Origin: Takakia lepidozioides | Lineage: Eukaryota > Streptophyta > Takakiopsida > Takakiales > Takakiaceae | Direction of reading: 5' to 3' | Assembly (NCBI GenBank): GCA_030704615.1 | Contig: CM060732.1 | Span: 42,823,053 to 42,887,052 of the forward strand | DNA: 64,000 nt | In this document: piece by piece, positions 43,801-55,289 of the stretch | How the letters are laid out: each line of letters begins with the position of its first letter | How positions within the stretch are numbered: position 1 is the stretch's first letter | Notes under the pieces: generated by a model | Seen by the model: the letters and a program-made list of their open reading frames with translations, nothing else | Database searches by the model: none | Told to the model about the DNA's origin: nothing | Position numbers and translations under genes: made by a program

Positions 43801-44454
43801 CACTCCCATCTCCTTACGTTCTCGCGCATCAAGTATGCAAGAGTCAAGAATAATCTGAGCAATGACTGGGCCAGACACAATGATCGGAGACTTAGCAGCA
43901 GTGCCCTGTAACCTCTTCATCTCTTCCACAAGACCATTGTACATTAACTCTGCCCAAGCTACATCCTCTCCTCGCAAGGCTTTCAGTATCTCCTCTGTGA
44001 ATGACCTGCTCAAATACTGTTGGTTCTGTTTCATGGCAAACAGAATGTTCAGTATTTGGCCAACATCTCTGAGCCCAGAGTACTCGGCTTTGGTGCAAGC
44101 ATAACCTTGAGTCTTAAAGAAACTCCCTTCTTGGAACAAATTCCCTATCTGCAATCTCTCATCCACATCCACATGACCCGATGGCAATTCGAACAATTGC
44201 TGCAGGTACTGTGGAGTAATTTCTATATCTACTCCCCTCACCTGGGTTACTCCTGTCCTAGGCTCAAAGTTCTGAAGAAATTGAAGCATAAACTGCCGAT
44301 AATGCAAGGACCAGTCCTTGCGTAGCAACCCCTCCAATCGCAACTCCCTCAACAGTTGCACTGCCTGCGGTGTAGCAATTGTTTGCTTCTGCAGTATCAT
44401 GGTGCTCTTCACCCTGATATCCTCCATTCCCCTCACTCTCTTCATTCTAGACAA
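40897..44454 (-). pseudogene. Long extra ORF of the LTR retrotransposon
   Basis: Three frames on the minus strand (44454-43726, 43704-43489, 43461-40897) are in the same phase and separated only by TAG (after GGLAEQH) and TGA (after QLVYAVP). Originally it was one ORF of about 1,185 codons. The N-terminal part has VRGVDIEITPQYLQQLFELP, resembling the plant transposon/mobile-domain pattern (VRG...I...LP). A KRQKRG basic patch follows. A long coiled coil spans about 43100-42200 (LRKEFETQIAIECANKVDEE to ELQEDVEGLQTQVDDLSSNI). A second helical domain (YYQIMRIWLSVATRTKILP, FMARYHIEQQKMQSRFLSY) comes next, and a basic Ser/Arg-rich tail (RTRSPSRDSHRQKGARSQRF) ends it. Its position matches the env-like or accessory ORF of Tat/Athila elements. 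I see no signal peptide or membrane segment, so an envelope role is unsupported. Confidence 0.7.
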
Positions 44455-44832
44455 ACAAAAATGCCTTGTTTGAAACAGCTAAAAAAAAGCTTGCAGGGCA
44501 CAGAGCATAAAGGTATGGTTGGCACAGAATGGAACAGGTAAGAGCGTGTAAGCCTGTGGGGCTTGCAAGTATCGAGTGAGAGAGAATGTACTCTCAATTC
44601 GTTCGTCCTTGCGCCTCTGCGTGAGTAGTAAAATGAGCGTGTAATCCGTTATATCCGCCATAGCTACAAAGCTATAGCTTTGATCTCCCGTCGAGACACG
44701 GGCTATTCGGAGCCACCCCGACTCTTCCGCTCATAGCTCTTCCGATTTCTTGTTCTTGTTTCTTGGAGGGAACCACCTGCATGAAATTCTCGCTCCTGAT
44801 TGGCTGTTGCCTGCATAGGTAACTTTTTAATT

Positions 44833-45660
44833 CTACAATTCCCACCTGGAATGTCCAGTAGGACAGCATATGTGGTAAAAATCCCTCTTTTTTGTACTCG
44901 GAAAGGGTTCCGTTACCCCTGCCCCGAAAGCATTAATGGGCCCACAAATAGTTTTGGCTGATGTACCGAGTAGGTACTTTGACGGCCTGATTTGTTCTCT
45001 TGCATGATGATACCCACTTCTACAATTTATGCACAGCGGTGTGCTTCGCCCTAGTGACCACGTGTTCGTTTTTAGACATGCCTCCGACTTCCCCTGTTTG
45101 CGTGGCACATTCTCCGAGTTTGACTTCCAAACTTCTCTTTCACTTGACGGCCACTTTTCTGACGTTAACCCGCGTCCACCTGTCACTGACCCTATGGACT
45201 GTGTAACCCGCATGGGTTGTGTTGGGCTGTGACATGCCGTGTCTAACTGTGGTGGACTGTGATAGGTTGTGTGACACCGTGATGGGCTGTGATAGGCTGT
45301 GTGATGCTGTGGTGGGCTGTGATAACTGTGCGAACACCCATGTTCTCCGCTCAGGCCATACACATTCGGTTTTACGACAAGTGCTTCATGCTCCGTTGGT
45401 ATTACCGGTGCAGCCCGTGACTGTGTCTGTGTTTCAATATGCAAATCGTGTTGCAATGGTTTGTCGTGGATACCACTGTATCCTTTCAACTTATTGGCAT
45501 TGACTCTTCCCAACATCTCTTTGTTAATGGTTTGTAACATGGCGGTGTTGTTATCATACATCTTCTGTATGACATAAGGTCCTTTCCATGGTGATTTAAG
45601 CTTAGAAGCCTTAATCTTCCCCTTCTTCTGCAACCACAGAACCAAATCACCCGTCTTAAA
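44833..45660 (-). pseudogene. Integrase C-terminal fragment with minisatellite insertion
   Basis: It opens with LWLQKKGKIKASKLKSPWKG then PYVIQKMYDNNTAMLQTINK, the SH3-like GPY/F end of a Ty3/gypsy integrase (SPWKGPY). It then reads through the GCTGTG-type minisatellite (HTAYHSPSRCHTTYHSPPQL), which is not integrase. The zinc finger and DDE core are missing: the junction with RT sequence lies at about 45665. Confidence 0.75.
45195..45330 (+). repeat. Internal copy of the LTR minisatellite
   Basis: GGGCTGTGACATGCCGTG, GGTGGACTGTGATAGG, GATGGGCTGTGATAGGCTGT. Same motif as in both LTRs but outside them. Confidence 0.8.
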
Positions 45661-45670
45661 AGTTTTCAGT

Positions 45671-46742
45671 TTACCTGAATCTCCTTAGACTCTTAACATT
45701 TACTGGTGGTGGAGAGGCTTTAATGGCCTCTGTCTTTCTGGGATCCACAAGAAGTCCCCTATTACACACGATGTGTCCCAAAAGCACCCATGAGTTCACA
45801 CAAAAAGTACACTTCTCTGGATTCAGGCCCAGACCTCTCATCCTGCATCTGGCCAAACATAACTCCAAACACTGAAATCATCCAAGAACACCTGCATGAA
45901 ATCATCCAGATACTCATGAAAAGATTCACTTATCACTCTATGAAAGGTTGCTGGTGCATTACAAAGTCCAAAATGCATGACTTTGTATGTATAAGCACCC
46001 CAGTCTGTGATGAAAGCTGTCTTTCCCTGGTCTTCTTCTGCCACTTGCACTTGATTATAACCAAGCCATCCATGAATGAGTACATCTCATGGCCTGCCAC
46101 AGTGTCCAATACCGCTTCTGTGAATGGCAAAGGGAAAAGATCTTTCTTCGTACAAGCATTCAACTTCTTATAGTTCACACAAACACTCAGTTTACCATTC
46201 TTCTTGGGAACTATCACAATGGGTGACAACCAAGTTGTATATTCTATCGGGTATATAAACTTAGCCTCAGCCAACTTCTTGATCTCTTCCCCAACCTTCT
46301 GTGCATAGTTGGAATTCATTTTGTACCTTGCATGTTTGATTGGTACTGACCCTGGTTCCAGTTCAATCTTATGCTGACAGATCTCAGGTGGTATCCCTTT
46401 CAGATCCTCGTAGCTCCAAGCAAATACATCTCTGTATTTGATGAACAAACTCTTAGCTTCCTCAAAGAATTCTGGCTCCAAATCAGCCCCTACCTTCACC
46501 ATCCTCGGTTCCTCTTCAGTTCCCACATTCACTTCTCTCACCTGCTCATCAGCTGTGATTGTCCAACCAGTCACCACTTCATCCTGTAAACTCACAGTGG
46601 CTGGTTCCTCTAGGATTTCCATTTCTCCCTCTCTTTCTTCATAGAAATGTGGTGGGTAACTGCTTGTTTCACCCTCAATTGGTGTTGCTGTCACTACACC
46701 ACAGCAAATACCTTTTAAACAACTTAGGCCTTCTAGTTGCAT
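45671..46742 (-). pseudogene. Reverse transcriptase, frameshifted
   Basis: Minus strand. FAWSYEDLKGIPPEICQHKI, KKLAEAKFIYPIEYTTWLSP, IVIVPKKNGKLSVCVNYKKL and LFPLPFTEAVLDTV are Ty3/gypsy RT landmarks. The frame shifts near 46050. It continues FGLCNAPATFHRVI and the catalytic FLDDF (for YxDD, usual in Athila/Tat relatives) at about 45890, then GLGLNPEKCTFCVNS, LLGHIV and GLLVDPRKTEAIKA. It ends at KSLRRFR, where RNase H should begin; the rest is deleted. Confidence 0.85.
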
Positions 46743-47781
46743 CTCTGCAACCTGCTCCTCCCACTCTGGGTGTGCAGCGAACAGGGTAGCTTCCTGCCCC
46801 TCCAGTCATACTCCCTGACCCCTCGAGGTCTTCTCGTAGCAGATAGTCTACTAGATTTCTTAGTGGTGATTTGTATCTTGTGCATCCCATTATGCATAGT
46901 TAGTAACTGGGAATTCCAGTCATGGAATACCCTGGCCTGTTTCAGCCACGGTCGACCCAGCAATAAGGAGTAAGCTTCTATGACTTCATCCATTTTCAAC
47001 ACAGTTACTGTGATCTTAAAGATCATCTTTTGAATCTGTATCTTAACTCCTCTTATCAATCCCAATGGCTGAACACTTCTTTGATCTGCCATTGTTACTG
47101 TAAATGGGGCTGGTTTCATGTTACTTAGACCAAGCTTTTGCCTTAATTGGTCTGTCATGATATTCACTCCAGAGCCTCCATCTATCAGTACATCAGTTAG
47201 TTCTGTGCTTCCAATTCTCAATTGGATTACTGGCATAGAATCATCAAAGTCCATGACTGTTTCTCGCCCTTCCGGCTTCACATTATAACTGGTCACCTTG
47301 CTGTTCAGGTCTGTGTTCCCTGTCACATGGGCAATCTGATTGATTGCTTGATACAGCCTGTGCCTACAATAAGATGCCACAGCCAATAGCTGTCTAATGG
47401 TAATCTCCGCTTTGGACTGGCATATTACTTCAGCCAAAGTCCCTTCATTACTCTGCATTTTTGCAGCTTCTTTCTTCCTTCATCCTCACTCACTTCCTCT
47501 TCTCTTTCAGAATCGGAGGAATCTGCCATAGGAATATCAGTACTCTTCTGCATTTCCCTTATGGTATCTGCCACTTCCTTGTGCAGTTCCTTCTCATCTC
47601 TCCAAACCTCATCATCTTCAGGCACATCACTGTCATCTTCATTATCATCACCTTCCTCATCTACTGGAGGTATTAATTTAGCTTTGCTTCTGGTTACTAT
47701 CATTGTACTTACTTCTGGTACAACACATGGCCTAACCATGTGAGCTGCCACCACCGGCCCCTCATTCACAGGAGCTCTCAT
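46733..47781 (-). pseudogene. Aspartic protease region
   Basis: The core at 47250-46890 reads QLRIGSTELTDVLIDGGSGV, NIMTDQLRQKLGL, AYSLLLGRPWLKQARVFHDW. The active-site triad is DGG, a variant common in plant retroelements. An acidic linker (EEGDDNEDDSDVPEDDE) precedes it at 47781-47480 in another frame. It cleaves the gag-pol polyprotein in an intact element. Confidence 0.75.
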
Positions 47782-49739
47782 TCTGGTGTTTGATCCAGAA
47801 TGGACAAGCTACCTTGCGATGTCTTGCCTGATTACAATAGTAACACAGTTCTTTCCCATTAGGTCCTCGCCCTTGGTCTGTTCTGGGATTGTTTCTGTAA
47901 TCCTGATTCCTTGGCTGGTAATTTCCCCTTGGATTACCCTGATAGTTGCATCTGGAATTTCCTTGGTAATTCCCTCTTGGATTACCTCTCCCTTCCATGC
48001 CATTGTTATAACCACCAGGCCTACCATAGTGGTCCTGATCACTGTTTCTTCTTGGCTGGGGCTGCACTTGATGCACCCTTACTTGCCTAGGTTCTCTTGC
48101 AGCTGTCCTTCTGTTGTAGTAACAATTCTCAGTAGAATCCATTTTACAGATAGTACAGTGTTTCTCCTTCATGTGACATTCAGTGGTGGTATGGCCTTCA
48201 TTCTGGCATTTTGCACACCAAACACCCTTCCTCCAATATGTTGCAGCCTCTGTGGCATACTTCTTCAAGATTTCTTCTAATCTTTTCTCATAGTTATCCC
48301 TCTTCAACTTTTCCTTCCTCTTACTCTTCCTCTTAAGGTCTTGCTCTTCTTCCTCATCTAACTCATCCTCAGAGTCCTCATCATCCCTTTTCTCTCTCCT
48401 GAGCATTCCCAATTGCTCAATTCTGTTCGCTGTTTCAAATGCCTCCTCGACTGTATTATGGGGTAACATATCCACTTTCTTTTGCATCTCTGGTCTTAGT
48501 CCACTCACAAACCAAGTCTTCTGTAAACCTGGTGCTGGTACAGCAGCCAGTTTTTTCATCATCAATTCCATCTTTTCCATATACTCCTCAACAGTTTCAT
48601 GCTTCTTTTGCTTTAACTGTTGTAAACTTCCATACACTTCATCCTCAGTTTTACTTGTCCTGAACCTATTTCGGAATGTTGTATTCAAGCCATTCCAGGT
48701 TAGGAAATGATTATCAGGGAATCTTGCATACCATTCACTTGCTTTCTTTATAAGTGAACAAGAAAACAGTCTCATCTTGGCATCATCGCCATTCTCATTG
48801 TTCACAATACACATGTGCTCAAATTGGCTAATGTGTACATCAGGATCCCCTTTTCCTGAATATATTGGAAAAGGTGGTTTTGCCCGTGTTGGTTGTAACG
48901 CCATCTGTGGCCCTACCCCCTGCCCACTGATAGGTGCTGGCCCCCTTTGCTAGTGTTGGTCCTTGAGGACCTGTGGTAGTTGTGGTGGAACTTCCACCAA
49001 GTGCTGGCCCCTGAGCACTCCCTGCTACTGGCCCCACTATATTCACAGTATTCCTAACTCCAGTTGCACTACTTCCCACACTCCCTGTCCCCCCAGAGCC
49101 AGATCCAGGCTGCCCACCTGATCCCCCTGAGCCAACATCTTCGTTGGCCTGTGATCCAAGTGCTCCACTTGATCCAGGTCCAACGGGTTGGGATGTCCTG
49201 GTTGTAGTCTCAACCTCAGCTATTGGGTCTACTTCTTCATACTCTTCATCTTCCAATTTCTTCTCCCTGTTTTCATCTTCCAAGTTCTGCACTTGGGTTT
49301 CTTCTTCTTCACTCATGTAACTCAATTGCAATGGTGTTGGAGAGTTTGAACTCTCCGTTGGCTCTGCCACATCCTCTCCTCCTTCTTCATCTTCTGTTTT
49401 AGAAACTGAAGTTCCTGCTTTTGGTGTTCCATGCCAACTCTTATCAAAGATTTCTGTCAAATCTTTTATCCAGGGATGTACCTCAGATCTTTCACCTCGT
49501 GGTTGATCTTCTTCCTGTACCAATTCCCTTAATATTTCTTGCAAAGAAAAAGAAGGAGTGGCATCCAACTCTAGTTCTTCCGGTATGGGTGATGTACTCT
49601 CTGATCTGAATGGTGTGAGAGGTCCAGATGATTCCCTTATGTCTATTCCTCTCTCCCAAAGATATGGATAATTAGCTTTCAGATAACTTTCTCTTTTTGC
49701 TGAATATCTCTGGAGTCTAGCTTCTCTTTCATCACTCAT
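47762..49739 (-). pseudogene. Gag polyprotein, in two frames
   Basis: Minus strand. An N-terminal part (49739-48840, MSDEREARLQRYSAKRESYL, then an acidic and Gly/Ser-rich region) overlaps by 65 bp, in another frame, the second part (48904-47762). The second part has the retrotransposon gag domain (FSCSLIKKASEWYARFPDNH, TWNGLNTTFRNRFRTSKTED, LQQLKQKKHETVEEYMEKM). Two CCHC knuckles follow, CAKCQNEGHTTTEC and CYYCNQARHRKVAC, with an Arg/Asn/Gly-rich stretch between. They package the RNA genome into particles. Confidence 0.85.
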
Positions 49740-49759
49740 GTCCCATGTCTTTCATTTCT

Positions 49760-50330
49760 TTAATGTGGCAATAACCAAAACTCTCTTCTGTAGTATCTCT
49801 CGTATATGCCTGGGTTTCTTTCAAGCTTCAATGCACCCTTTGCTATACTAGAAGTCTCCGTTACCATATAACCATATGGCAAACAAGTCTGAAAAGCTGT
49901 TCTTGGTGTGAGTTTGATCCACAAAATATCCTTTGGAATCCAATTCTTTACCAGTACAAGCTCCTCATGCATATGAGTATAAACATTCACCTTCATTTCC
50001 TCCCAGCCTTCAAACTCTACTCGCTTAATGGATAGCAATGCTATCACATAAACCAGTGTTGGTAACCAACGTGCTCTTCCTCTACAGGCCACCTGATAAA
50101 TCTTTATCACTCCTTTCTCCAGATCCCACTCAGGGTCAACATCATGCACTCTCTTAAGAATGTTTTCTTTACAACCGTCTGGCAATTCCAAGAACCTCTG
50201 AAAGAATTGTTTGGACAATCTTTCCTTCTCAATTCCATAGGGAATTTGATTCACATCAAATTCTTTAATTCTCCAACCACCATGATCCCACCAGATGCTT
50301 GTCACATCTGGTTGTTCATGACCCAGTTCC
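49760..50330 (-). CDS. ORF0 of the LTR retrotransposon
   Basis: An open minus-strand frame directly after the 5' LTR. The frame extends upstream into the LTR to 50455, but that part is probably untranslated. Visible: GHEQPDVTSIWWDHGGWRIK, FFQRFLELPDGCKENILKRV, RGRARWLPTLVYVIALLSIK and YERYYRREFWLLPH. I do not recognise a domain. It precedes gag in a different frame. Confidence 0.45.
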
Positions 50331-50347
50331 CCAGTATGGTCGCCAAA
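50331..50347 (-). other. Putative primer-binding site
   Basis: On the minus strand TTTGGCGACCATACTGG follows the 5' LTR immediately, as a primer-binding site should. The TTTGGCG start resembles those of plant gypsy elements; the tRNA is not identified. Confidence 0.45.
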
Positions 50348-51355
50348 TGTCGAGCGGCTTTTACTCACCCATCCCTTTGCTATCCGAGGTGGAAACTCCA
50401 AGATAGAAGAGTTGGATATCTCTAAGCACTCAGCCTGCTCAGAACAATCAGTCATGACCTACAACTAGTGAATCATGGTTGTGCTTCCTATTTGTATTCC
50501 TTATTGCCTTCATGTTATCAATTTACCTTACCGTGTATACTGAAGCATCAGATTGCTTCAGTATCTACTAAGTTCCAATTAATCATGCATTCATTCCACA
50601 GCTTCTTTCATGTCTCTCTACACAGTATGTTTGTATCGAATCAGTATCGGATTAAGATTAATCATGTATTATGCCTATGCCATGGCGTCCCTAATCTACC
50701 CTACTGTATAATTTTACAGCTTGCATGAATTAAGCCTCAATCAAGTCATCATCTCCTCTTCATTGTTTCCGCTCTCCGTTACGTCTCCTCCTCTCCTCAA
50801 CAAGTCGCCCTCCTCCAGAAGTGATCCTCTTCCTGTTGCCGCCCTGCCTAATCTACCCACAAGCTGTTCTAACCACCTAACTAACTAACCGTCACCCCTG
50901 AAGTAACACGTTCCCTTTGCAGATATCGTTCCCACACAGTCGTTCCCTGTCAATGATAACTGTTCCCCATGTACACTGTGACAGGCTGTGTCAAGCTGTG
51001 TCGAGCTGTGACTGGCTGTGCAAAGCTGTGTCGGGTTGTGTCAGACTATGTCTGGCTGTGATAGACTGTGACGGGCTGTGTAAAACTGTGTCGGGCTGTG
51101 ACTGGCTGTGCGAAGCTGTGTCGGCTGTGTCAGACTGTGTCTGGCTGTGATAGACTGTGACGGGCTGTGTAAAGCTGTGTCGGGCTGTGTCGGGCTGTGA
51201 TAGACTGTCACAAGCTGTCTACCCCCCCTAAAGCCTGCGCCTGCCACCCCTAAGGCTCCTGTTGGTCTCAGTCTACCATTCATAAGTCTGCGTAAAAATT
51301 AAGGGTACGCCACAGAACCCGTAAAAGCGTCTAAGTCCCAAGCAACCCTCTAACA
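50348..51355 (-). repeat. 5' LTR (1,008 bp)
   Basis: Counterpart of the LTR at 39720-40858. It includes a shorter GCTGTG minisatellite at 50975-51215. Confidence 0.9.
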
Positions 51356-52410
51356 ATGTTTCCCTTTATAAAATTAAAAAAAGAAAAGGAAAAACTTAGA
51401 TGTATGTGTCATATGTAGTTATTATCATTATGCAAATATTATGCCTATTATTTATGTGTTGTATGGTTCAGATAGGATGTAGTTATGTAGTGGTATGTAT
51501 GTGCACGATAAGAACTGTAATATGATATCAATATATGAATCGAGACGTTTGTTTTGTTTTGTTTTGTTTGTTTTAGAGATTTGAGATGTCCCAAACTGCG
51601 GGGCCCCACCCTGAGTGCTTGGTCCCATTGGAAAGCCCTCTACGAGGAGGGGTGCACGGGCGTGATCTCACGACTTTTGGACCTACAGTGTGGGAGATGT
51701 GGAATTTCAAGTACTTTGGGAAAGGTCTGCGGTTCAAATCTGGTGGTAGGCTATGTGGAAAAAAAATGATGAGATATGGCTAAAACGAATTTCAAGTACC
51801 GTAGTGGGAAGGCTGATATGGCATTGAAGTGCCGAATATATATATTTTTGCAACAAAATACTCCGGCATAACTTAAGGAAAATTCTAGATTTTACGGCAA
51901 TGTCACAAGGAGATTTTAAGTAGTTCGGCGGTGACAGCTGTTGGACTTTAGAGCTGAAACATGTTTCCAGCAAATATCGTGGCGTAGTAATATTGCTACA
52001 CAGTGGTTTGCGCGTTGGCTGCGATGGCTAAGTGGCAGCCCGTCTCTTCTCTCGCACAGTGGATGGTGGATAGTACTATGACTAAAAGCCTAGAACCTTA
52101 CAAGGTATTAGTTCTGAAGAAATTTAGGAACCATAGTTCTCTTTGCTATTGTACTTGCAAGAATTGTTTTACATTGAGATGGTTAAGATTACCAGCAAGA
52201 TGCACATGTCCTTTAAAATTGAAAGAAAACTTTGGTCTAGATTTTGCTGTGAGAAATAAAAGAATGAAGTGTCGCTGTTTTAGAAGGTTCAGATTGCTTC
52301 CAAATTGGATGTGTACGTGTAAATTAGTTGATTAGCATGATAATGTATGTCTAGTTTAAGATAGCCATTTCTCAATCTCCTGCGTAATAGATCTTAGCTT
52401 TGGCAACCTA
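51356..52410. other. No gene; holds one dispersed repeat
   Basis: Copy 3 of the TTGGAAAGCCCT repeat lies at 51575-51730, preceded by a (GTTTT)n run near 51548. A 110-codon frame at 52003-52335 has recurring Cys-x-Cys pairs but no recognisable domain. Confidence 0.5.
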
Positions 52411-52415
52411 GGATC

Positions 52416-54336
52416 ATGAGACAACCATTGTTATCTTCTTTGTTCCGAGGGATAGACAAGGCTGAGAGGTTACTTGAAGTTCAACGAGAAGGAGGGAAAC
52501 TCGCTCATAATGCAACGAAAGTGGTGGTTGAGGCCCCTCCCAAACGACGAGTAGGAAGGCCTTGCAAAGAGAGAGGGTTGGCTGCAGCTTTGGTATGTTA
52601 GCCCATTGCACCAGAAGGAAGTCTTCGTGGTCAAGAAGCTCGACGTTCGAGTTCAACGTCTATGGGCAAACGACAAAGAGGCCTCTATACAAACTGGTTT
52701 ACAAATGAATTATGGCCTCCAATTGCCTTAGCCGTTAAAAGGCATAAACGCCTTGGGGCTGCACTCAAATATTTGCGTCTAGCTTACAAGTCGGTACTCT
52801 CTATCCAAACCATTTTTTTAAGAGTATTTTTGTAGCACTTTCATTATAATATTTCTCTAAGACTTCTTTTTTGGAACGTTGATGTAGGTTACCAGGGCAA
52901 CTCACTGGTCCGTATGAAAAATTAAGCAGGGGCTGCCTTTATGACTGGTTCACTCCTACTGGAGTATTGAAACCTCAATATGCCTCTCATGTGGAGAGTC
53001 AATAATCTTGGAGTAGATCCTCCCAACGCAAACATGTTCTATCTACTATACCAGATGTGGTACAAAAGAATTATGTGAGTTGTTAAGAGCCATGAGAGCA
53101 TCTGGTAAATCTTTAAATGCTGTGATTGTTCAGCCAATTATTGTAGGATTTCTCAGAGCTAAAGCACCACAGGTTCTAGGAAAGTGTCAGGTGTCTCTCA
53201 AATGGACACGGAAATTTATGCGTACCCATTTGAACTGGTCATATAGAAAGCCCACAACCGAACATGGGAAAATTCCATCTGACTGGGAACTACAAGGCAA
53301 AATGATGGCTTATTGTATTGCGTACCTGATGAAGTGTTAGACAGGTGTGAAGCTTGTTCCAATGTCTGGGGAAATGACCTGGGAGCTGAAAGGTTCAAAA
53401 AAAATTGGTCAAGTAGGTATGGATGATAAGAGAGCAGTGACAGCCTGTGTATCCTCTACAGCCAGTGGATCTATGTTACCCTTACAAATTGTTTTTACTG
53501 GACAGACCCTCCGGTCTTTGCCTAAAAGCGATGCAGCAAAGCAAAATCTCAGAGCAGGTTTTCATTGGGCATTGTCAGCCAATCACTGGTCGACATTAAA
53601 TACCTGGAAAGACTTTGTAAGGAAGATTTTGCTACCCTATTTGGACACAGAGAGAACCAAGTTGAATCTCCCATCTTCTCAAAAGATAGTATGGTTGATT
53701 GACTATTGGAGTGTTCACAAGTCACTTGAATTCATGGCTTGGATGAAGAGTGAACATCCACATATTTGTGTTCTTTTTGTTCCGGCTGGTTGTACATCAA
53801 AATATCAACCTGCAGATGTTATATTACAAAGGCCAATGAAATGTGCCTTTGCTGATCAGTTTAAACATTGGTCAGCAAGTCAGATCCAAAGGCAAATACA
53901 AACAGGTGTTCCAGTGGAGAAAATGGCAGTCAATACATCACTTGCGGTTATGTGAGAGAATACTGCGATCTGGTTGTTCAATGCTTGGAACAAGGTGAAG
54001 GAAGAACGTAACATGATAATTCAAGGTTGGGCAAAATGTGGTATTATTCGCGCGTTTGATTTGGAGTTCCAGGCTGAAGCTATGCAAGCTAACCACCAAG
54101 GCTCATTGTTTGCGTCCTCGAACGAGCATGAAGCTGTTGATATAATAGCTGATGGTAGACTTGCGTTTGATGAAGTACCTGACGTGTACTTGGATGATAC
54201 AATCGTAGGGGTGATGAGCCGGTGTCTGGCTGATATGGATATTAGCAAGCCTGCTCATGATCTCCCAGATCTTAATTGCAATCCAGATGGTGGGGACCTG
54301 CAGAGGTTAGATGATTTGATTGATCAACTCACCTAG
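52416..54336 (+). pseudogene. pogo/Tigger-like DDE_1 transposase
   Basis: Plus strand. An AT-hook-like basic patch (PPKRRVGRPCKERG) is followed by RGLYTNWFTNELWPPIALAV, KRHKRLGAALKYLRLAYK (donor near 52790). After an intron-like gap come LSRGCLYDWFTPTGVLKPQY and the helix-turn-helix region (QVSLKWTRKFMRTHLNWSYR, KPTTEHGKIPSDWELQG). The catalytic part has TGVKLVPMSGEMTWELKGSK, DDKRAVTACVSSTASGSMLP, WLIDYWSVHKS (second Asp) and PAGCTSKYQPADVILQRP (third Asp). The segment that should carry the first catalytic Asp just before TGVKLVP is replaced by a stop and apparent deletion at about 53335. Another stop follows SLAVM at 53953, and a C-terminal part runs to LIDQLT at 54334. No terminal repeats were identified. 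Confidence 0.8.
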
Positions 54337-54834
54337 TCATTTGTTTGACATTTTAGGCAATTTTTAATATAGTTTCTGGAATTTCGACAACGCATTTGAA
54401 TGCATAGGAGATTGCACTTGGGCTTAGATGACCCTGGACACTTGGGCCAAAGCATAGAATAGTGTATTTGTGGAGCACGCTTTGAGTTGGGGTTTCAATC
54501 CCAAGCTTGGGAAGAGCATATCTATGGAAGTGGCAAGTGCAGGGCTGGATTAGGAGCTCTAAGAGGTGCGCTATGGCCATGGAAGGAAACACTATGAGTG
54601 CATGCGATGGCTAGAAGAGGGTATGCCATAGAAAGCTCAATAGCTTGTTCTATGCTTGTTTCAATAAGTTCTATAGAGAAAGAGAGCTTGTTGTGTGGCA
54701 AATAGCCTGCTCAGGGAGTTAGAGGCACTCTTGGTGGTCTATTGAGGCTCAAGAAACCAAGAACAGCACCTCTGGTTGCTCCATAGAAGCCATAGCTCGT
54801 TGCAACAATTGCAGAGGCAAAGCGGCGCAAACCC

Positions 54835-55270
54835 TAGCTTGGGAACGCGTGAGAACGCTTGGGAACGAGTGTGAACTCCTTGGGAACTTGAGGGAACGTG
54901 CGAGAACGCTTGGGAACTCCTTGGGAACTCGTGGGAACGCATAGGAACGCGTGGGAACATTGCCCCAGAGTTGGGAGCACCACCATTGTCCAATTGGATG
55001 AACTATTGAGCCAGTAGATGAAACTCGGCGCACTTGGATGAGAATCGGTTGCAGTGGATGAAACTGCGCCAGAGGATGAACTATCGCGCTATCGGATGAA
55101 AAATTGCAGCGACGGATGAAACCGCGTCAGCGGATGAACTATCGTGCCATCGGATGAAAAATGAAACTGCACCAGTGGATGAAATATCGCGGCGGATGAA
55201 GTATCGGACCTGTGGATGAGAAATTGCAGTTTTGGATGAAATTTGGTCAGTGACGGATGAAAAATCGACT
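54835..55270 (+). repeat. GGGAACGC and GGATGAAA short-repeat tracts
   Basis: Two adjacent low-complexity tracts. About ten GGGAACGCNTG-type units lie at 54840-54965 and about thirteen GGATGAAA-type units at 54995-55265. They lie in the leader of the following retroelement. Confidence 0.8.
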
Positions 55271-55289
55271 GACTATGGATATTTTTGGA

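Larger units (their letters stand above)
39720..51355 (-). mobile_element. LTR retrotransposon, Ty3/gypsy (Tat/Athila-like layout)
   Basis: It reads on the minus strand: 5' LTR 51355-50348, ORF0, gag, protease, RT, integrase tail, long extra ORF, polypurine tract, 3' LTR 40858-39720. The LTRs begin and end TG...CA in their own orientation. The flanks GTGTT and ATGTT are a near-perfect 5-bp duplication. RNase H and the integrase core are deleted. The 131-bp LTR length difference comes largely from a minisatellite. The extra ORF between pol and the 3' LTR recalls Tat/Athila elements. Confidence 0.85.

Noticed and set aside
40897-44454. Envelope protein of a retrovirus-like element
   Set aside because: No signal peptide, membrane segment or cleavage site is seen; coiled coils alone do not support it.
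52003-52335. 110-codon ORF with Cys-x-Cys pairs as a zinc-binding protein
   Set aside because: Spacing of cysteines fits no known finger and neighbouring sequence gives no support.
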